This document shows positions 9,526 to 19,989 of a stretch of DNA of 32,153 nt, piece by piece; the stretch's first letter is position 1, and the number at the start of each line of letters is the position of its first letter. The stretch is from Amanita rubescens (lineage: Eukaryota; Basidiomycota; Agaricomycetes; Agaricales; Amanitaceae). The position numbers and the translations under genes were made by a program. The stretch is taken from NCBI GenBank assembly GCA_015039365.1, contig WION01000573.1, positions 1 through 32,153 on the forward strand, read 5' to 3'. The notes under the pieces are model-generated. The model searched no databases. It was not told the origin of the DNA and saw nothing but the letters and a program-made list of their open reading frames with translations.

Positions 9526-11623
9526 TCAGAATGGGGGGAGATCGCATATTTCTTTCAGTCCCTGCTCAGCATTCAAAACCTGGCCATCCATCATCTTCAG
9601 TCCAAGGCCCACGAGAGCTGGTTCCGGAGTCCGCAGTTGTGCAGACAATATAAGCCGCCCAACTGCCCATATATCCACTTCTGCACCATGATTATCTTCA
9701 TATACCCTTGGTGAATGTTCGGTATGGTTCAAGTGTAGTGCTGCTTTTGTTGGGGCAAAGGAAGCATCTTCCCAGTCGATCAGAAACCACTTGGAAGAGT
9801 CTTCACGGCTTTGCATGATATTCGGCCAACGGATATCGCGATGAAATAGTGACGGATGAGCGTGGGCTACCTGACTAGAGCATTAGTTAATGACGTAGAA
9901 GGAAATCGAGACTACCTTGAGAGCTTCGAGAACGCACACTACAGCATTTCGAACATCCGAGGGTGATTTAGGGCCTTCATCAATGCCTCTTGGCTCCAGA
10001 TCGATGTATGAACCATGTACATCGTGCTGAATTTCAGCTTTCTTAAGTCGGTCCACGTTAGGAACACCCTTCGAAACTAGTGACGCATAGATCGCCATTA
10101 GATGTTCGACGCGGTCTTTTCCATCGACCTCACCCTCTAATCCATACACCTTGCGCACATGTCGTGCAAAATATTCAATTGACTTGCCACCCGCGCTGAG
10201 CCTGGAGTCAATATACCAGATGGCAGTAGAAGAAATATGCCCACCGGATCCCCCAAAACATATCTTTATCTTTGCCTTCTCCGATTACTTGCTGAAGCCA
10301 TCGAAGAATGCCGCACACCTTGATCATCCTTGAAGCATTCTTGATACGTTCACGTCGTGACGAAAGATCAGTCGTTATTAGATCCACAACACGAAGGCAT
10401 CCATCTTCTTGCGGCAATATAGCTACGAGGGTGACACTGACCCCAATGGCGTAATAACCTAGGCCCAGAAAGAGTAAATCACTGAAAACCTGCTCAAGCA
10501 CAAACGAATACCAACCGAGAACATAAGGGGCCGGGTCATACACCCATCGGGTCTTGTTTTTGAGTTCATCTTTAGGATGCTTCCCCGTGTAGAACTCCCT
10601 CTTTTCTTCGCCTCGAAATACGCAAACTTTGTCGAGTAGGAGACCAAAGTTAGGTCTTAACTGTCCACTTTCTGTACCATGGTTGCCATTCCGAACACTC
10701 CTAGCATTCAAGCATTGAACGAGGATGTTTCCGATGTTGGCATCCCAGAATCCATGAAGCGATCCTTCAGTACCGCCCGGGTCTCGTGGACCTGTTATAA
10801 TCGCCAACTTCAACTCATCGAGAATCCTATCAGCAGTTTCATCTTCGCATTGATTAAACAGCAATTCGAGGTCTTGGTCGCAGCATGCATGGTCAGGAAG
10901 TTCTTCACCCTGCAAGAGTTTCTTCCATTTGAAGTGCGACAACGGGATCTTCCAATCTGGATGAAGAGGCTCCTCAAGATATCCTTTTAGGAGCTTGAAA
11001 CCCAGCTCGACGGCGTTGTCCATAAATCGAATAATTTTCGCGATACGTCAGCTATAGCGTGATTAGTACTTAGCTTGGGCGGCATCAGAAGAGGACTAAC
11101 TAGGGTCATCGCGTTTTCTTTTCACTGCTATCTACTCAGTAACGCTCAACCAGAGATTTTCGACTCACCGGTGGCTGGGGCCTGCACGATTATGTCGATG
11201 TTTTTGCGGTGAGACTGAGGCTGCATTGAAAAGATACAAAAGACATTGTCCGTGGGGTCTAATTTGTCCGCAAATTTCGAAAGACCTCCCTGGGACCCGA
11301 TACGTTCACTCAGAGTGTCGGCTGGCCTCGTAGCGATAGGGTTGGAATCCTTGGGCTGAGAAAAGCGACGTTACTTCGCGTAGCGACTCATTGATGGCGC
11401 TCACCTTCCACAATTCCAGAGCGTAAGAATCAACATCCTTTAAGGTACCATGAACTGCCTCTTCTTTTATCTTTTTCTTCAAGCCGTTAACCTCACAATT
11501 GAGCCCCGCGTTAACTGAAAAGACGATATATTCGCCTTCGATAAGACAATAAAGCCGGCGAGAGGCGACCTGGTCCGGGGTACCTATATCAGGCATAGGA
11601 GAGAGTTCTGATTGCACTGCCAC
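9526..11623 (-). CDS. Crinkler-type N-terminal domain joined to a FunK1-like kinase domain; one frame break
   Basis: Reading down the reverse strand, exons 11405-11623 and 11169-11355 encode a Crinkler-type ubiquitin-like N-terminus: RRLYCLIEGEYIVFSV, VNGLKKKIKEE, LELWKP, then NVFCIFSM and IDIIVQAPAT. After an intron of 69 or 117 bp, exons ending 10516, 10245-10458, 9916-10201 and 9526-9870 encode a basidiomycete FunK1-like kinase. It shows TRWVYDPAPYVLG, VDLITTDLSSRRERI, HRDIRWPNI (HRD at 9835-9843) and LIDWEDASF. The two halves are one nucleotide out of frame near an A4 run (reverse strand, about 11036-11039). A 41-bp GTATCG...GAG intron would also restore frame. Alternatively the kinase half starts at its own ATG (11023) and is a separate 450-residue protein. 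Oomycete Crinkler proteins act as secreted effectors, but here only domain similarity is seen. The substrate is unknown. Confidence 0.72.
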
Positions 11624-11696
11624 ATGGGTCTAGCGTACGAGCTCGCGACACTCACCGCCACCGCACCACCGCCCCTTAGTTTGCCTCCGAACAATT

Positions 11697-11714
11697 AGCG
11701 CCCTAGAGGGCGCT
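11697..11714. repeat. Near-perfect 8-bp palindrome
   Basis: AGCGCCCT (11697-11704), a 2-nt spacer, and AGGGCGCT (11707-11714) form an inverted repeat about 75-90 bp upstream of the Crinkler-type start codon on the reverse strand. The position would suit a dimeric regulator site, but none is known. Confidence 0.4.
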
Positions 11715-12560
11715 TCAGAGGAGAATGCTACAGCACATGTTCGGCGCCCAATCGCTAATGAGCTCCTCGGTTGTTGTACGACCACTTTATCAATTCACTA
11801 GCTGGCTGGTCCGTGGAATGGAACGAAGGATGTGCCAACTGGACTCTACCGTCTTCTGGGCAATGGAACAATTCATTTGACTCTTTTATTCTTGGATTGA
11901 GGACCCTCCATACTCGTATGGAGCAGTAGAACGAGGCAGAAAAGAACGAGAGGCAAAAGCAAGGAAAAATGGAAGCAAAAGCAAGTAGAAGAGGGCTTTG
12001 AGGAGTGCGTTAGGGGAGCAGAGCACTTGCGGATGACGTGCTCCATACTCTCCGGGAGAGCATCTGATATGGAGATGATACTTTAGTCTTTGGTGAATCG
12101 GTTTTCCATTTTGCATATTGGTCGACGAAGTTGATGCTATCCCTTCTGCAGGTTGTAGAATTGGCATCGATGTGGTCACTTCATCGTACTTCGCCTTTGG
12201 ACTCGGACAGACCCGAAGGTTCGCCAATGTCACGGTACGTGTGTGGGATATCATAAATGAGCGTGTAATGCGGAATGAAGCTTGAAGCTTGAAGCATAAT
12301 CTTTTATCAAAGATAGAGCATTTTAATTTTATGACACACGATACATACCCTTTCGACGCAACGTTTTCCCGAATAGTCGGCTCGTTCGGCAGCTTCCTTT
12401 TTGCAGTGGATATCCCTTGGACTGAAGAACCACGAATACTGTGAACGTACGTTGATCAACGACATAATTCGGAGTCTCGGATACACCTATCGTTAGAAAG
12501 CCGTCTCGGATGCCTCGCTTCAGGCTTCCGAGCCCGCGCATAGATTCTGAATAGTAGCAT

Positions 12561-12591
12561 CGGCGGAGGTTGGCAAAGTCCATGCTTGCAT
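12561..12591. repeat. Dispersed repeat, copy B
   Basis: This copy is identical over 31 bp to 6221-6251 and has extended weaker similarity, as described for copy A. It lies about 350 bp upstream of the initiator tRNA gene. The two copies are in the same orientation, 6.3 kb apart. Confidence 0.75.
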
Positions 12592-12946
12592 GCTGAGTGT
12601 AACTTTAAGGTGAACCTAGCAAAAAAAAAAAACTATTGCTTACTGTCAGAGTACCTTCAGCGGAGACGCGCGTGCTCCCATAAGACCTATGCGCTAGTCT
12701 AGCGACTAAGCGAAAGGCATTGACCACACCGTAAGGGTCCTACAGTACTCTGCCGCCGTGGGATAACTGATCCTGAATTAGATCGCTTAGCAGTGTATGA
12801 TGAAATTGGAAATTCAACATGCTTTCAGTCCTGGTTGGCATTACAATTGGACGGACAGCGCAGGGGATGGACAATCTAACTTGAGCTACGATTCAGGTCC
12901 GAGGTCCGAGGTGCATACGCACTACTTTAAGACGCTACAATAACAC

Positions 12947-13018
12947 AGCAGCATGGCGCAGTGGAAGCGCGCGGGGCCCATAACCCCGAGGTCACTTGAT
13001 CGAAACAAGTTGCTGCTA
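12947..13018 (+). tRNA. Initiator tRNA-Met (CAU)
   Basis: The 72-nt cloverleaf folds cleanly. The acceptor stem is AGCAGCA with TGCTGCT and discriminator A. The D-arm is GCGC-AGTGGAA-GCGC. The anticodon stem is CGGGG/CCCCG with loop CCCATAA (anticodon CAU). The T-arm is ACTTG-ATCGAAA-CAAGT. The A1:U72 pair, the three G:C pairs at the base of the anticodon stem and the ATCGAAA T-loop in place of TTC are the hallmarks of eukaryotic initiator tRNA. No intron is present. Confidence 0.95.
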
Positions 13019-13023
13019 AAGTA

Positions 13024-13029
13024 TTTTTT
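13024..13029 (+). terminator. RNA polymerase III terminator of the tRNA gene
   Basis: A T6 run begins 6 nt after the tRNA discriminator base, which is the usual pol III stop signal. Confidence 0.8.
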
Positions 13030-13262
13030 GTCCTTCATGCCTCTAGACTACATTGCACAATTGTTACTTTCTTCGTTCCACGATGTCCTTTGCAATGATC
13101 AAAAGGCCAAAGACTACCTTTTTTTCTCTCTCTAAATTACATCGTGGTTGTACAACTAATACATCCTTGGTTCCCGTTTTATAACTCTACAAAGACCAGA
13201 TAACAAGACGACAATTATACAGTACACATCATACACAGCAGAAAAAGAAAAAAACTACAATT

Positions 13263-14606
13263 TTAATACGTTCCAAGTATCATGCCCATAATGGCGCGAA
13301 AGGGTAATGTGGCGATACGTCCGATGTGGTATAGGAGTCCTACATCGTTGGGATATTCTCCCCTTTTTGAGTCCGACGATGATTTGATAGCGCCGCCGTT
13401 CCTCTGGATAGGGGATGGATAAAAAAAGTGGATGAGAATACGATATGGCCGTAGGTAAAGCCAGGAAGGTGCGACATAGCACAGTAACGAGAGGGGGAAT
13501 AGTCTGAAAGGGATCGGTACGTCCTGTCGCGGTTGCACGCTCTTGATGCGCTTCAGGGTATCTTCCATGCCTTTGACCCGGGATTCCTGTCGGGCTTGCC
13601 TCTTCTCTTGCTTGCGTGCAATTCCCTGTATTTTTAGCGATATTTCATTAACGTCGTGATAAACGTCCTCTCTGAGTTCCACCGCCTTTGTTTCATTCTT
13701 GCGCATAATCTTCTCCAACTTGCTGATTCTCCGAGTCAGCTCGTCAAGGCGATCCAGTAGTTTGCCGGTGGTAATAACATTTGGAGGTACAGGGTATTGG
13801 ACGACTTCGTGTAAGTCGCTTGTGCGCTTCTTCAGCCGCTCGACCAAATGTGCCCATGGTCTGACCCCTGTTGCCAGGACGAATAAGCCGACATTGAACC
13901 ACGAGATGGATTCGGGTCCGATTATAGCTGCAGTCGCGTAGCGTATAAACGCAGCGCCCAAGAAAGGTGATAATGTTGTCAAACAAAGGAAGAGGATTTC
14001 GATTTTACGAAGTTCTGATGCTCCTATTTGTTGGTATTTCTCTTCGATGGTTGCGGGTAGCGAGCTCGATATCGGTCTCTGTATGCGAGCTTTTTGATAA
14101 ATCTCCCAGGGAACTGAAAGGTAGAGTAAGATATACTTCCATACTGACTATATGCGTGATATACGCGCACCTTCGATGATTTGGTGCAAGTAATATACCA
14201 GCAGAACGAGCATGAATAGGTTCTTGACATAATCTCCTCCCGTCAACCATTGACATGCGAGCGATACGAGAGCCGCCAAGACGGCCAGGTCAAACTCGTA
14301 CCATGCTCGGTGTCGCTTTTCTACGGACTGTTCATTGGTATAACATTCCCTTTGTTCCTCAGGCGTACTATCGGCAGATTCTCCGTCGTCCGCGCTCGTT
14401 TCTGAACGACTCGCGGAACCTGACGCGTATGAGGGAGATATTTCTTCTGTTGTTTGGGATACTCGTCTTCCCTCATCCTTCTGGTTCGGGAGGTGGCAGG
14501 CTGAGCTGGATAATTGGGCCTGGGCACGCTCCAAGATGTGTGCTCTACGGCGGGTCATGACATTAGGTGCGTCCGACGAGGTGGTCTTAGCAGCGGACGC
14601 AGACAT
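13263..14606 (-). CDS. Conserved fungal membrane protein with coiled coil
   Basis: Exons 14171-14606 and 13263-14113 (57-bp intron) give 428 residues. The first 95 or so are polar and Ser-rich. Hydrophobic segments follow at about 108-122 (FDLAVLAALVSLACQWL), 128-142 (VKNLFMLVLLVYYLHQII), 183-210, and WFNVGLFVLATGV. Residues about 264-334 (starting LLDRLDELTRRISKLEKIM) form a charged heptad-like coiled coil. A further hydrophobic stretch lies near the C-terminus (FRLFPLSLLCYVAPSWLYL). I do not recognise a named family. It resembles an uncharacterised basidiomycete membrane protein. It ends about 245 bp from the initiator tRNA and is divergent from the first STE3 gene. Confidence 0.75.
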
Positions 14607-15284
14607 ACGAAAGGAATGGGGTTATGGGTATAGGGGCGAAGTGACACCTGCCAGCGCTCCGTCCACGTGCGCCTTGCTATGTCCGATGACGACCAACTGA
14701 CAGAATTGCGGCATATAATATACGACGTCAATAATGGCAAAGTCTAGATCTTGTTGTCACATCAAAAATCTCGCTTGAAAGGTCCGGTTACTGGACGCGA
14801 ACTTTGCTTGGGTTGCCAATTTTCATCGTCATATTGTCTACTGAGAGCCTTATATTCTCAACCTCGTCACTTTCTCAACATCGACACATGTATAGCTACC
14901 GAGGAGCGGGCCATCCAAAAAGGCAAGCGTATACGAAGTTCTTTTTTCGGAAAGCGTTGACCGCCAAGTCCATAATCGTTCATTTCCTTGTAGTTCGCGT
15001 TGACTTGACCAATTGGGCAATTCGATCAAGCTGACTGTACTTCATTTTGCTTGTCTTCAAAACGGTCTTCCACTTGTTTTTCCTCAACTAAAGTGGAATT
15101 GCCCCCACGAGTCAGAGGGTCCACTCAATAGATTTCAGGCCTACTACGATGGATCTGGCCGTCGGCTATGTCCAAGACGATCTCCTTGTTCTCCGCAACA
15201 CTTATAATAATAGCGCTGCACTTACAGCTCGATAACTGTCTCTTTTTCTACCCATCCTACTGATACTCGACGCCGGCAGGAGGC
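14607..15284. other. Divergent intergenic region
   Basis: These 678 bp separate two divergent genes, the membrane protein and the first STE3 receptor. I see no coding signal beyond short chance frames, and no CaaX-ending frame on either strand. It presumably holds both promoters. Confidence 0.5.
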
Positions 15285-17090
15285 ATGCAGTTCGAGTTGA
15301 TTTCCTTTCCTTTCCTATGCTTCGCGTTTCTCGTTGCCGTCAATCTCAACCGACGCGTCAGAAAAGACTTGACTCTTTCCTCGGTCATAGCCTGGCTTGC
15401 CATTTGCAATTTGATCCAAGGGATAAACGCTGTTATATGGGCTGGTAATAGTCAACTTCGCGCTCCAGTATGGTGTGATATAGGTATTTGTCGCTAATTC
15501 AATTCAACTTTTGGTACCGTCTCATGCGAAATTAGTCACCAAGCTAGTTCTAGGAGCAATGATAGCATTGTCTGCCTCCTGCCTCTGTACAATGCGAAAG
15601 TTGGAGCTCCTAGCTAGCTCACGACCGCTTCGCTTGGAGTCTCGGCACCGCACAAAGTGGGTTGTTATAGAAGTCATCGCGTGCGTTGTTGTCCCCGTTC
15701 TGTATATGGCGACGCGTGAGTGTTCGTCTCACGCTCAAGGCTAAGGCTAACAATGCCATTAGATCTTCTGTTTCAGAACCATCGATTTGACATATTACAA
15801 GATTACGGTTGCGCTGCTTCAGTCTACCCTGCTACCATCTCGTTGGTATTTATGTGGCTTCCTCCGCTGGTATGCTGTGTTTTGTCGTTTGTTTTATGTG
15901 GTAAGAAAGTTTGTATATATAAAAACGCTTCTGTTATGCTCATGTTACGCAGGAATCATAGTTCATCACTCGTACCAAAACACACCCTCTCAATTTTCGC
16001 AGCATATATATGCCCGGACTTCGAGGAAAGCGGGTTACTTCATTCGTCGCCTTTCAGTAACGATTCTCACGTCCATGGTTCTTTTCATCATCATCTCATT
16101 CTCTATGATTGCCGGTGACACAAACGCAAAGATGTCATGGCCTCTCATTCATGTCGACTTCAGCATCGTTCACGTCGTTACGTCTAACAACGAGAATCCA
16201 AGTATAAGATCTATCTGGTGGGGACTTCGTTTCATTTCCCTCGTCTACATCCTTCTTGCCGTCACCTCGGGTGAAGTAAGGGATGGGACCAAAGGGATCC
16301 CCGTGCGGCGGTCTGAGCGATCATCAAACGACGTGTGAGTGTTTTGTACCCGTTTTAATGGCTTCCATCGATGCTCACTGTCCTCAATCCAAGGCCTCGT
16401 CACCGGTTTGCTTCTAGCCGATCATCAATGCGTACCATACCACCCACGGTTCCGAGACCTCGTTCTGTCTCTCTGGACATGAGGTCGGGTTGGGATGATA
16501 TGTGGGAAACGAAATCCTCGTTGCGAACCCTCTTTTCGTCGGATTCTTCTAGGGCGAAGTCGCCAACATCGCCTACGCTTTCACCGAGAATGGATGATGC
16601 ATTTTTGGCGTCTGCTTTGAACCATGTGGGTCCGTCCATGACAACATATTCATCCGGCTTCAATGCTCCTGTAATTCCGGCTCCTCCCGTCCATAGACCG
16701 CCCCGCCGAGTGCCATCACAATCGTTGCCTGTCCAGCGGTTGCCAAGTCCAACTATTGTTGTATCACCCCGCACGTCGAAGATCTCTTCTGTATTTGACG
16801 CCCATTGGCCACAGCCTCCTGAATCTCCTGTCTCTTCTACGCCGTGTCCAAGTCGCGCCGTATCTCCTTACACGGCTGCAGATTGCCCTGATCACGTAGA
16901 AGACGATACTATCAGTATAACAGCTCACGAAGTCTCCGTGCAACACGCAGCGATGTTCACTGTACCTTCTTCGCCTCCACGCGAGGAGTTCATAAATCGA
17001 GCCCAGAGCTTAAAAGGTTCGTGGAACCCAGACGACTTTTCATATCAAGAAAGCCATCTCTATGAGGCGACAGTACTGGAGACTGTCTGA
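15285..17090 (+). CDS. STE3-type pheromone receptor, divergent (first copy)
   Basis: Five exons (15285-15483, 15536-15715, 15763-15900, 15953-16334, 16394-17090) give 531 residues. The first 285 or so hold the seven-helix GPCR. Family marks are VIWAGN...APVWCDI at the end of TM2 and loop 1, NHRFDILQDYGC before TM4, the RRLSVTILTSMVLFII segment (TM6), and a last helix ISLVYILLAV. The cytoplasmic tail of about 230 residues is Ser/Pro-rich, typical of fungal STE3. STE3 proteins bind farnesylated peptide pheromones and signal through a G protein and MAPK cascade. Helix 1 lacks the usual PLPWH motif (it reads VAVNLNRRVRKD), so this could be a non-mating paralogue of the B locus. The 47-59 bp introns all fit GT-AG. 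Confidence 0.9.
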
Positions 17091-17324
17091 TCCATATGAC
17101 AACCATGCCAATATTCTAATCAACAACGTATAATGCTCTATACGATACAGTCCTTTATTTTGTCATTCGTTTTCATGTGTATGTATTACTATTCTCTAAT
17201 TTTTGCATTTATGATTTGCAAGAATACACTGTATTATATCAAAGTACCTTATAGTATACATTTAAATTAACCTATGATTTTTTCTAGTATGTACTTTGAA
17301 GCATATGGCCTAGATTGGCTAACG

Positions 17325-17350
17325 TCACTAAATGTTTCTGGAAATCGCAA
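17325..17350 (+). repeat. CACTA-starting dispersed repeat, copy 1
   Basis: These 26 bp, CACTAAATGTTTC then GGAAATCGCAA with one variable base between, also occur at 22355-22380 in the same orientation. Similarity begins exactly at CACTA and ends at CGCAA. CACTA is the terminal motif of CMC/EnSpm transposons, so this could be a solo element end, but no transposase or opposite terminus was found. Confidence 0.5.
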
Positions 17351-17400
17351 CCACCACAGGGGGCGATTTCATAACGGCTGAAATAGGGCTGAAATAGCAA

Positions 17401-17447
17401 CACGTCCACTCCTCAGGTGAAATGGCTTCTAGCCTCTTTCATGACCA
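17401..17447 (+). repeat. 47-bp fragment, inverted relative to 19806-19852
   Basis: Starting CACGTCCACTCCTCAGGTG, this matches the reverse complement of 19806-19852 at 46 of 47 positions. In the other copy it spans the end of an intron and the start of an exon. The copy here stops being similar after ATGACCA, so it is a fragment. Confidence 0.85.
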
Positions 17448-17524
17448 CAAAACCGCCATGTCGGGTCAATTTTTTTCCTAGTCGACGGACGAGAATACGA
17501 ACGTTGTAGCTCCAACTCGATTGG

Positions 17525-18002
17525 CTACTTTTTCTTCTTTGGCTTCTTCTTTGTCACACCACCACCACTACCCGCGGAAGGACCAGCCGAGGGGGTGATC
17601 GTTCCCGGCAAGGGACTGTCGCGACCCAACTCTGGCTTTAACGGGATGTCTAACCGGGCATCCTTTTCTTTCTGACGTCTATTCTGCATTTTCTGCATGA
17701 GAGAGAGAGATTAAGGGCTTCGAATCGATTGAGAAAGATGGAAAAGTATGTTTTGAACTTGATCCACTATAATAGCTGGGCGGTTCACATTCCTCGTTTT
17801 GGGCGTAGGTGCTTACAGTGGTATCATCAGTAATTTTTAAGACGAGCTTGCCTTCCATTTTATGGAGTAACGTGCCTGCGAGGTGATAGAGATCCGAAGT
17901 TAGACGCCAGACGTCAGACTAGAAACAGTGAAAGAAAAAGACCTTGTTTGGAGATTTGGCGTAGAGGGTCTCACCGACGTGCCAGGAATGGATGTAGACC
18001 AT
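17525..18002 (-). CDS. srp9: Signal recognition particle SRP9 subunit, frame-broken as written
   Basis: SRP9 pairs with SRP14 on the Alu part of SRP RNA and slows translation elongation. Three reverse-strand exons are recognisable: 17943-18002 (MVYIHSWHVGETLYAKSPNK), 17817-17875 (RYSIKW, then in another frame EGKLVLKITDDTT), and 17525-17766 (WIKFKTYFSIFLNRFEALNL, then MQKMQNRR). The C-terminus is Gly-rich and polylysine (KKKPKKKK), as in other basidiomycete SRP9 proteins. As written, two indels break the frame. One lies between IKW and EGK, where one copy of a tandem GAAGGCAAGC unit may be missing. The other is a CT repeat just before MQKMQ with two extra bases. The exons total 361 nt; adding 10 and removing 2 gives 369, a multiple of three. 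A few N-terminal residues also appear shorter than usual. Confidence 0.8.
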
Positions 18003-18333
18003 CGCGCATTACCTTTGCTTGCTCGTTAACGTTGTGAACTTTTATGCCTAAATAAAACCAAATAACCTGGCTTCCTCGGACCTCGACCCGCTGCTTCGTA
18101 CCCTGGCCTTCGTGGCCAAATATCTCGATCATTCTACGATGCGTGGCTCTTCTCGCCCATCTAGACTGCTCCTGACATCCGACCGCAGCACTCTCTCACG
18201 ATCGTTGGGTGCTACTATCATGCATATATCATGGCTTAGCGCTTAGCGAGCGTCGAGCGAAGTTCCAATGTTGATTACATAATTGATTTCGGCAAAGAAT
18301 ATCTTTCAATTTGAAACCACAATTATTCAAACC

Positions 18334-19667
18334 ATGTCTCAAGAACAGTACCGAATCTCCGGCCTTAACTACATAGAAGACATCAAGAGGTATCGACCAG
18401 GAGGATTTCATCCGGTGTTGATCGGTGATGTTTTCGCCAATGGTCGCTACAAAGTATTGCACAAGTTGGGTTGCGGAGCCTCGTCTACTGTCTGGCTCGC
18501 ACGAGACCAGCGACCGGAGTCATCTGGCTCGGACACTCTGGTTGCATTAAGGGTTCTTTCGGCAGATAAATCCTCTAAACACAAAGGCGAGATCCCAGAC
18601 CTTGTCGTTCCATCCAAGCTTGATTCCTTGGCCAGCGCCGCGCATAGTCCCACTCGTCAAAATCTCCTGACCATTAAGGACCATTTCATGGAAGAAGGGC
18701 CGAACGGATCACATCTATGCATTATCTCTCAATTTGCTGGACCAAATGTAGCCTCTATGTCTTACGACGAAATGAGGTGGCTCGGGAGCAAGCGGTTGCG
18801 CGGCGATCTGGCGAGGAAGGTGGCGAAGCAAATTGCTACTGTGGTAGAGCTCATGCATTCCGCAGGACTTGTACATGGAGGTTCGTCCTCCAGATTTACA
18901 CTCACGTCAAAATCTAGCGACTATTCTTCTCAGATTTAACAGCGAACAACATCCTTTTCCATGTAACCGACCAGGCACGCAGATGGTCGGAGAGCGAAAT
19001 CTACACAATGCTGGGTGAGCCAGAGATTCAAACTCTTCGCGGCTCTCCACCAAGCCCACAAGCTCCCCGGGAGCTCGTCGCACCCACTCTTTACTCTTTC
19101 CCATCCTTCCTGGAGGAAACCATCTTTGTTACCGACTTTGGTCAATCTTTTGAGATAAAGGCGCCACCGAAGGATTACCAAGCGAGCACAGTAATACGTT
19201 ATTTCCCCCCGGAATATCGCTTCGACAATGTTGCTAGCCTTGCTTCTGACATCTGGGGGTTGGCATGCACCATTTTTGAGATTCGAGCAGGACGCTCGCT
19301 CTTCACCTCATATTTCGGTGATCATTCCGACGTTATGCGGGATAACGTTTTGACGTTGGGTAAGCTGCCAGAGCCTTGGTGGAGCGCATTTGAGGAACAT
19401 CACAAGTGGTTTGAGGAAAATGGAGAACCCAAGTTTCGCCCGAAGAGGTCTATCCGAGAGAAGCTGGAGCTGATCGGAGTCAAGGACACGCCACCCGAAG
19501 TTGATGATGGGCCCATGTTTGAGGCTGTTGGGACGCGGCTCGAAGAAAAGGAAGTCGTGCTTCTGAGCGACCTGTTGGAGAAGATGCTCAAGTATCGTCC
19601 GGAGGAAAGAATTACTATACGAGAGGTAGTGCAGCATCCATGGTTCGAGTATACTTCTGCGCAGTAA
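18334..19667 (+). CDS. SRPK-like serine/threonine protein kinase, Lys-to-Arg in subdomain II
   Basis: Exons 18334-18880 and 18934-19667 (53-bp intron) give 426 residues. The N-terminal EDIKRYRPGGFHPVLIGD is the classic SRPK lead-in, followed by the glycine loop LGCGASSTVWLARD. The catalytic loop is HGDLTANNILF with Asp at about residue 183. The magnesium motif is TDFG (Asp about 250). Then come YFPPEYRF, DIWGLACTIFEI and a C-terminal RITIREVVQHPWF. The usual VAxK lysine is replaced by Arg (VALRV, about residue 73), which usually weakens or abolishes ATP phosphotransfer, so this may be a pseudokinase. Fungal SRPK-like paralogues are numerous and their targets are mostly unknown. It is divergent from SRP9, with about 330 bp between. 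Confidence 0.88.
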
Positions 19668-19741
19668 ATCACAGAGATTGATTCGTTTTGTTATCTTGAA
19701 ATTTGATTTTGAACAAATGTATGTCATGGGGATAAGATAGG

Positions 19742-19989
19742 CTACAAGGACACTTTGCTTCTCGGGAAAGTCGAGGAAATGACATCGGCGGCTTTGTATA
19801 TGCGATGGTCATGAAAGAGGCTAAAAGCCATTTCACCTGAGGAGTGGACGTGAACGCTTTTTCGACGAGGATGGTGGTACGTACTTTGCTATCCGCCGAA
19901 TCGCGACATAAGTTGAACTGAAGGTATAAATTCGACCCATCCGCAAACAAATCCTCAAAATTATTGACCACAATCGCATACGCCATCAT
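19742..19989 (-). CDS. Small hypothetical protein or gene fragment (67 aa)
   Basis: Two reverse-strand exons (19881-19989 and 19742-19836) joined over a 44-bp intron give 67 residues: MMAYAIVVNNFEDLF at the start, NLYLQFNLCRDS, then MAFSLFHDHRIYKAADVI. I recognise no family. A diverged inverted fragment at 17401 retains the intron end and the SLFHDH segment, which favours a duplicated real exon. An alternative donor 4 nt upstream gives a longer, less convincing frame. It may be the remnant of a larger gene. Confidence 0.4.

Larger units (their letters stand above)
11624..12946. other. Intergenic region, no convincing gene
   Basis: This region is upstream of the Crinkler-type gene. It contains the palindrome at 11697-11714, the second copy of a dispersed repeat at 12561-12591, an A12 run near 12620, and a short tandem GGTCCGA duplication near 12900. 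Reverse-strand frames at 11886-12254 and 12329-12583 have no family resemblance I recognise. The second of these begins in the repeat. Confidence 0.5.
17091..17524. other. Convergent 3' region with repeat fragments
   Basis: This region lies between the tail-to-tail STE3 and SRP9 genes. It is AT-rich up to about 17300, then has a CACTA-starting repeat (17325-17350), a hairpin (GAAATCGC/GCGATTTC, about 17341-17370), a tandem GGCTGAAATAG pair, and a 47-bp inverted copy of part of a small gene further along. No gene is supported. Confidence 0.5.

Noticed and set aside
11886..12254. Reverse-strand 122-codon frame with a hydrophobic C-terminal segment
   Set aside because: No family resemblance, poor composition, and located in a decayed region. 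Likely chance.
14751..15207. Three overlapping forward frames upstream of the first receptor
   Set aside because: Short, no domain, no CaaX end, and no consistent splice sites. Treated as promoter region.
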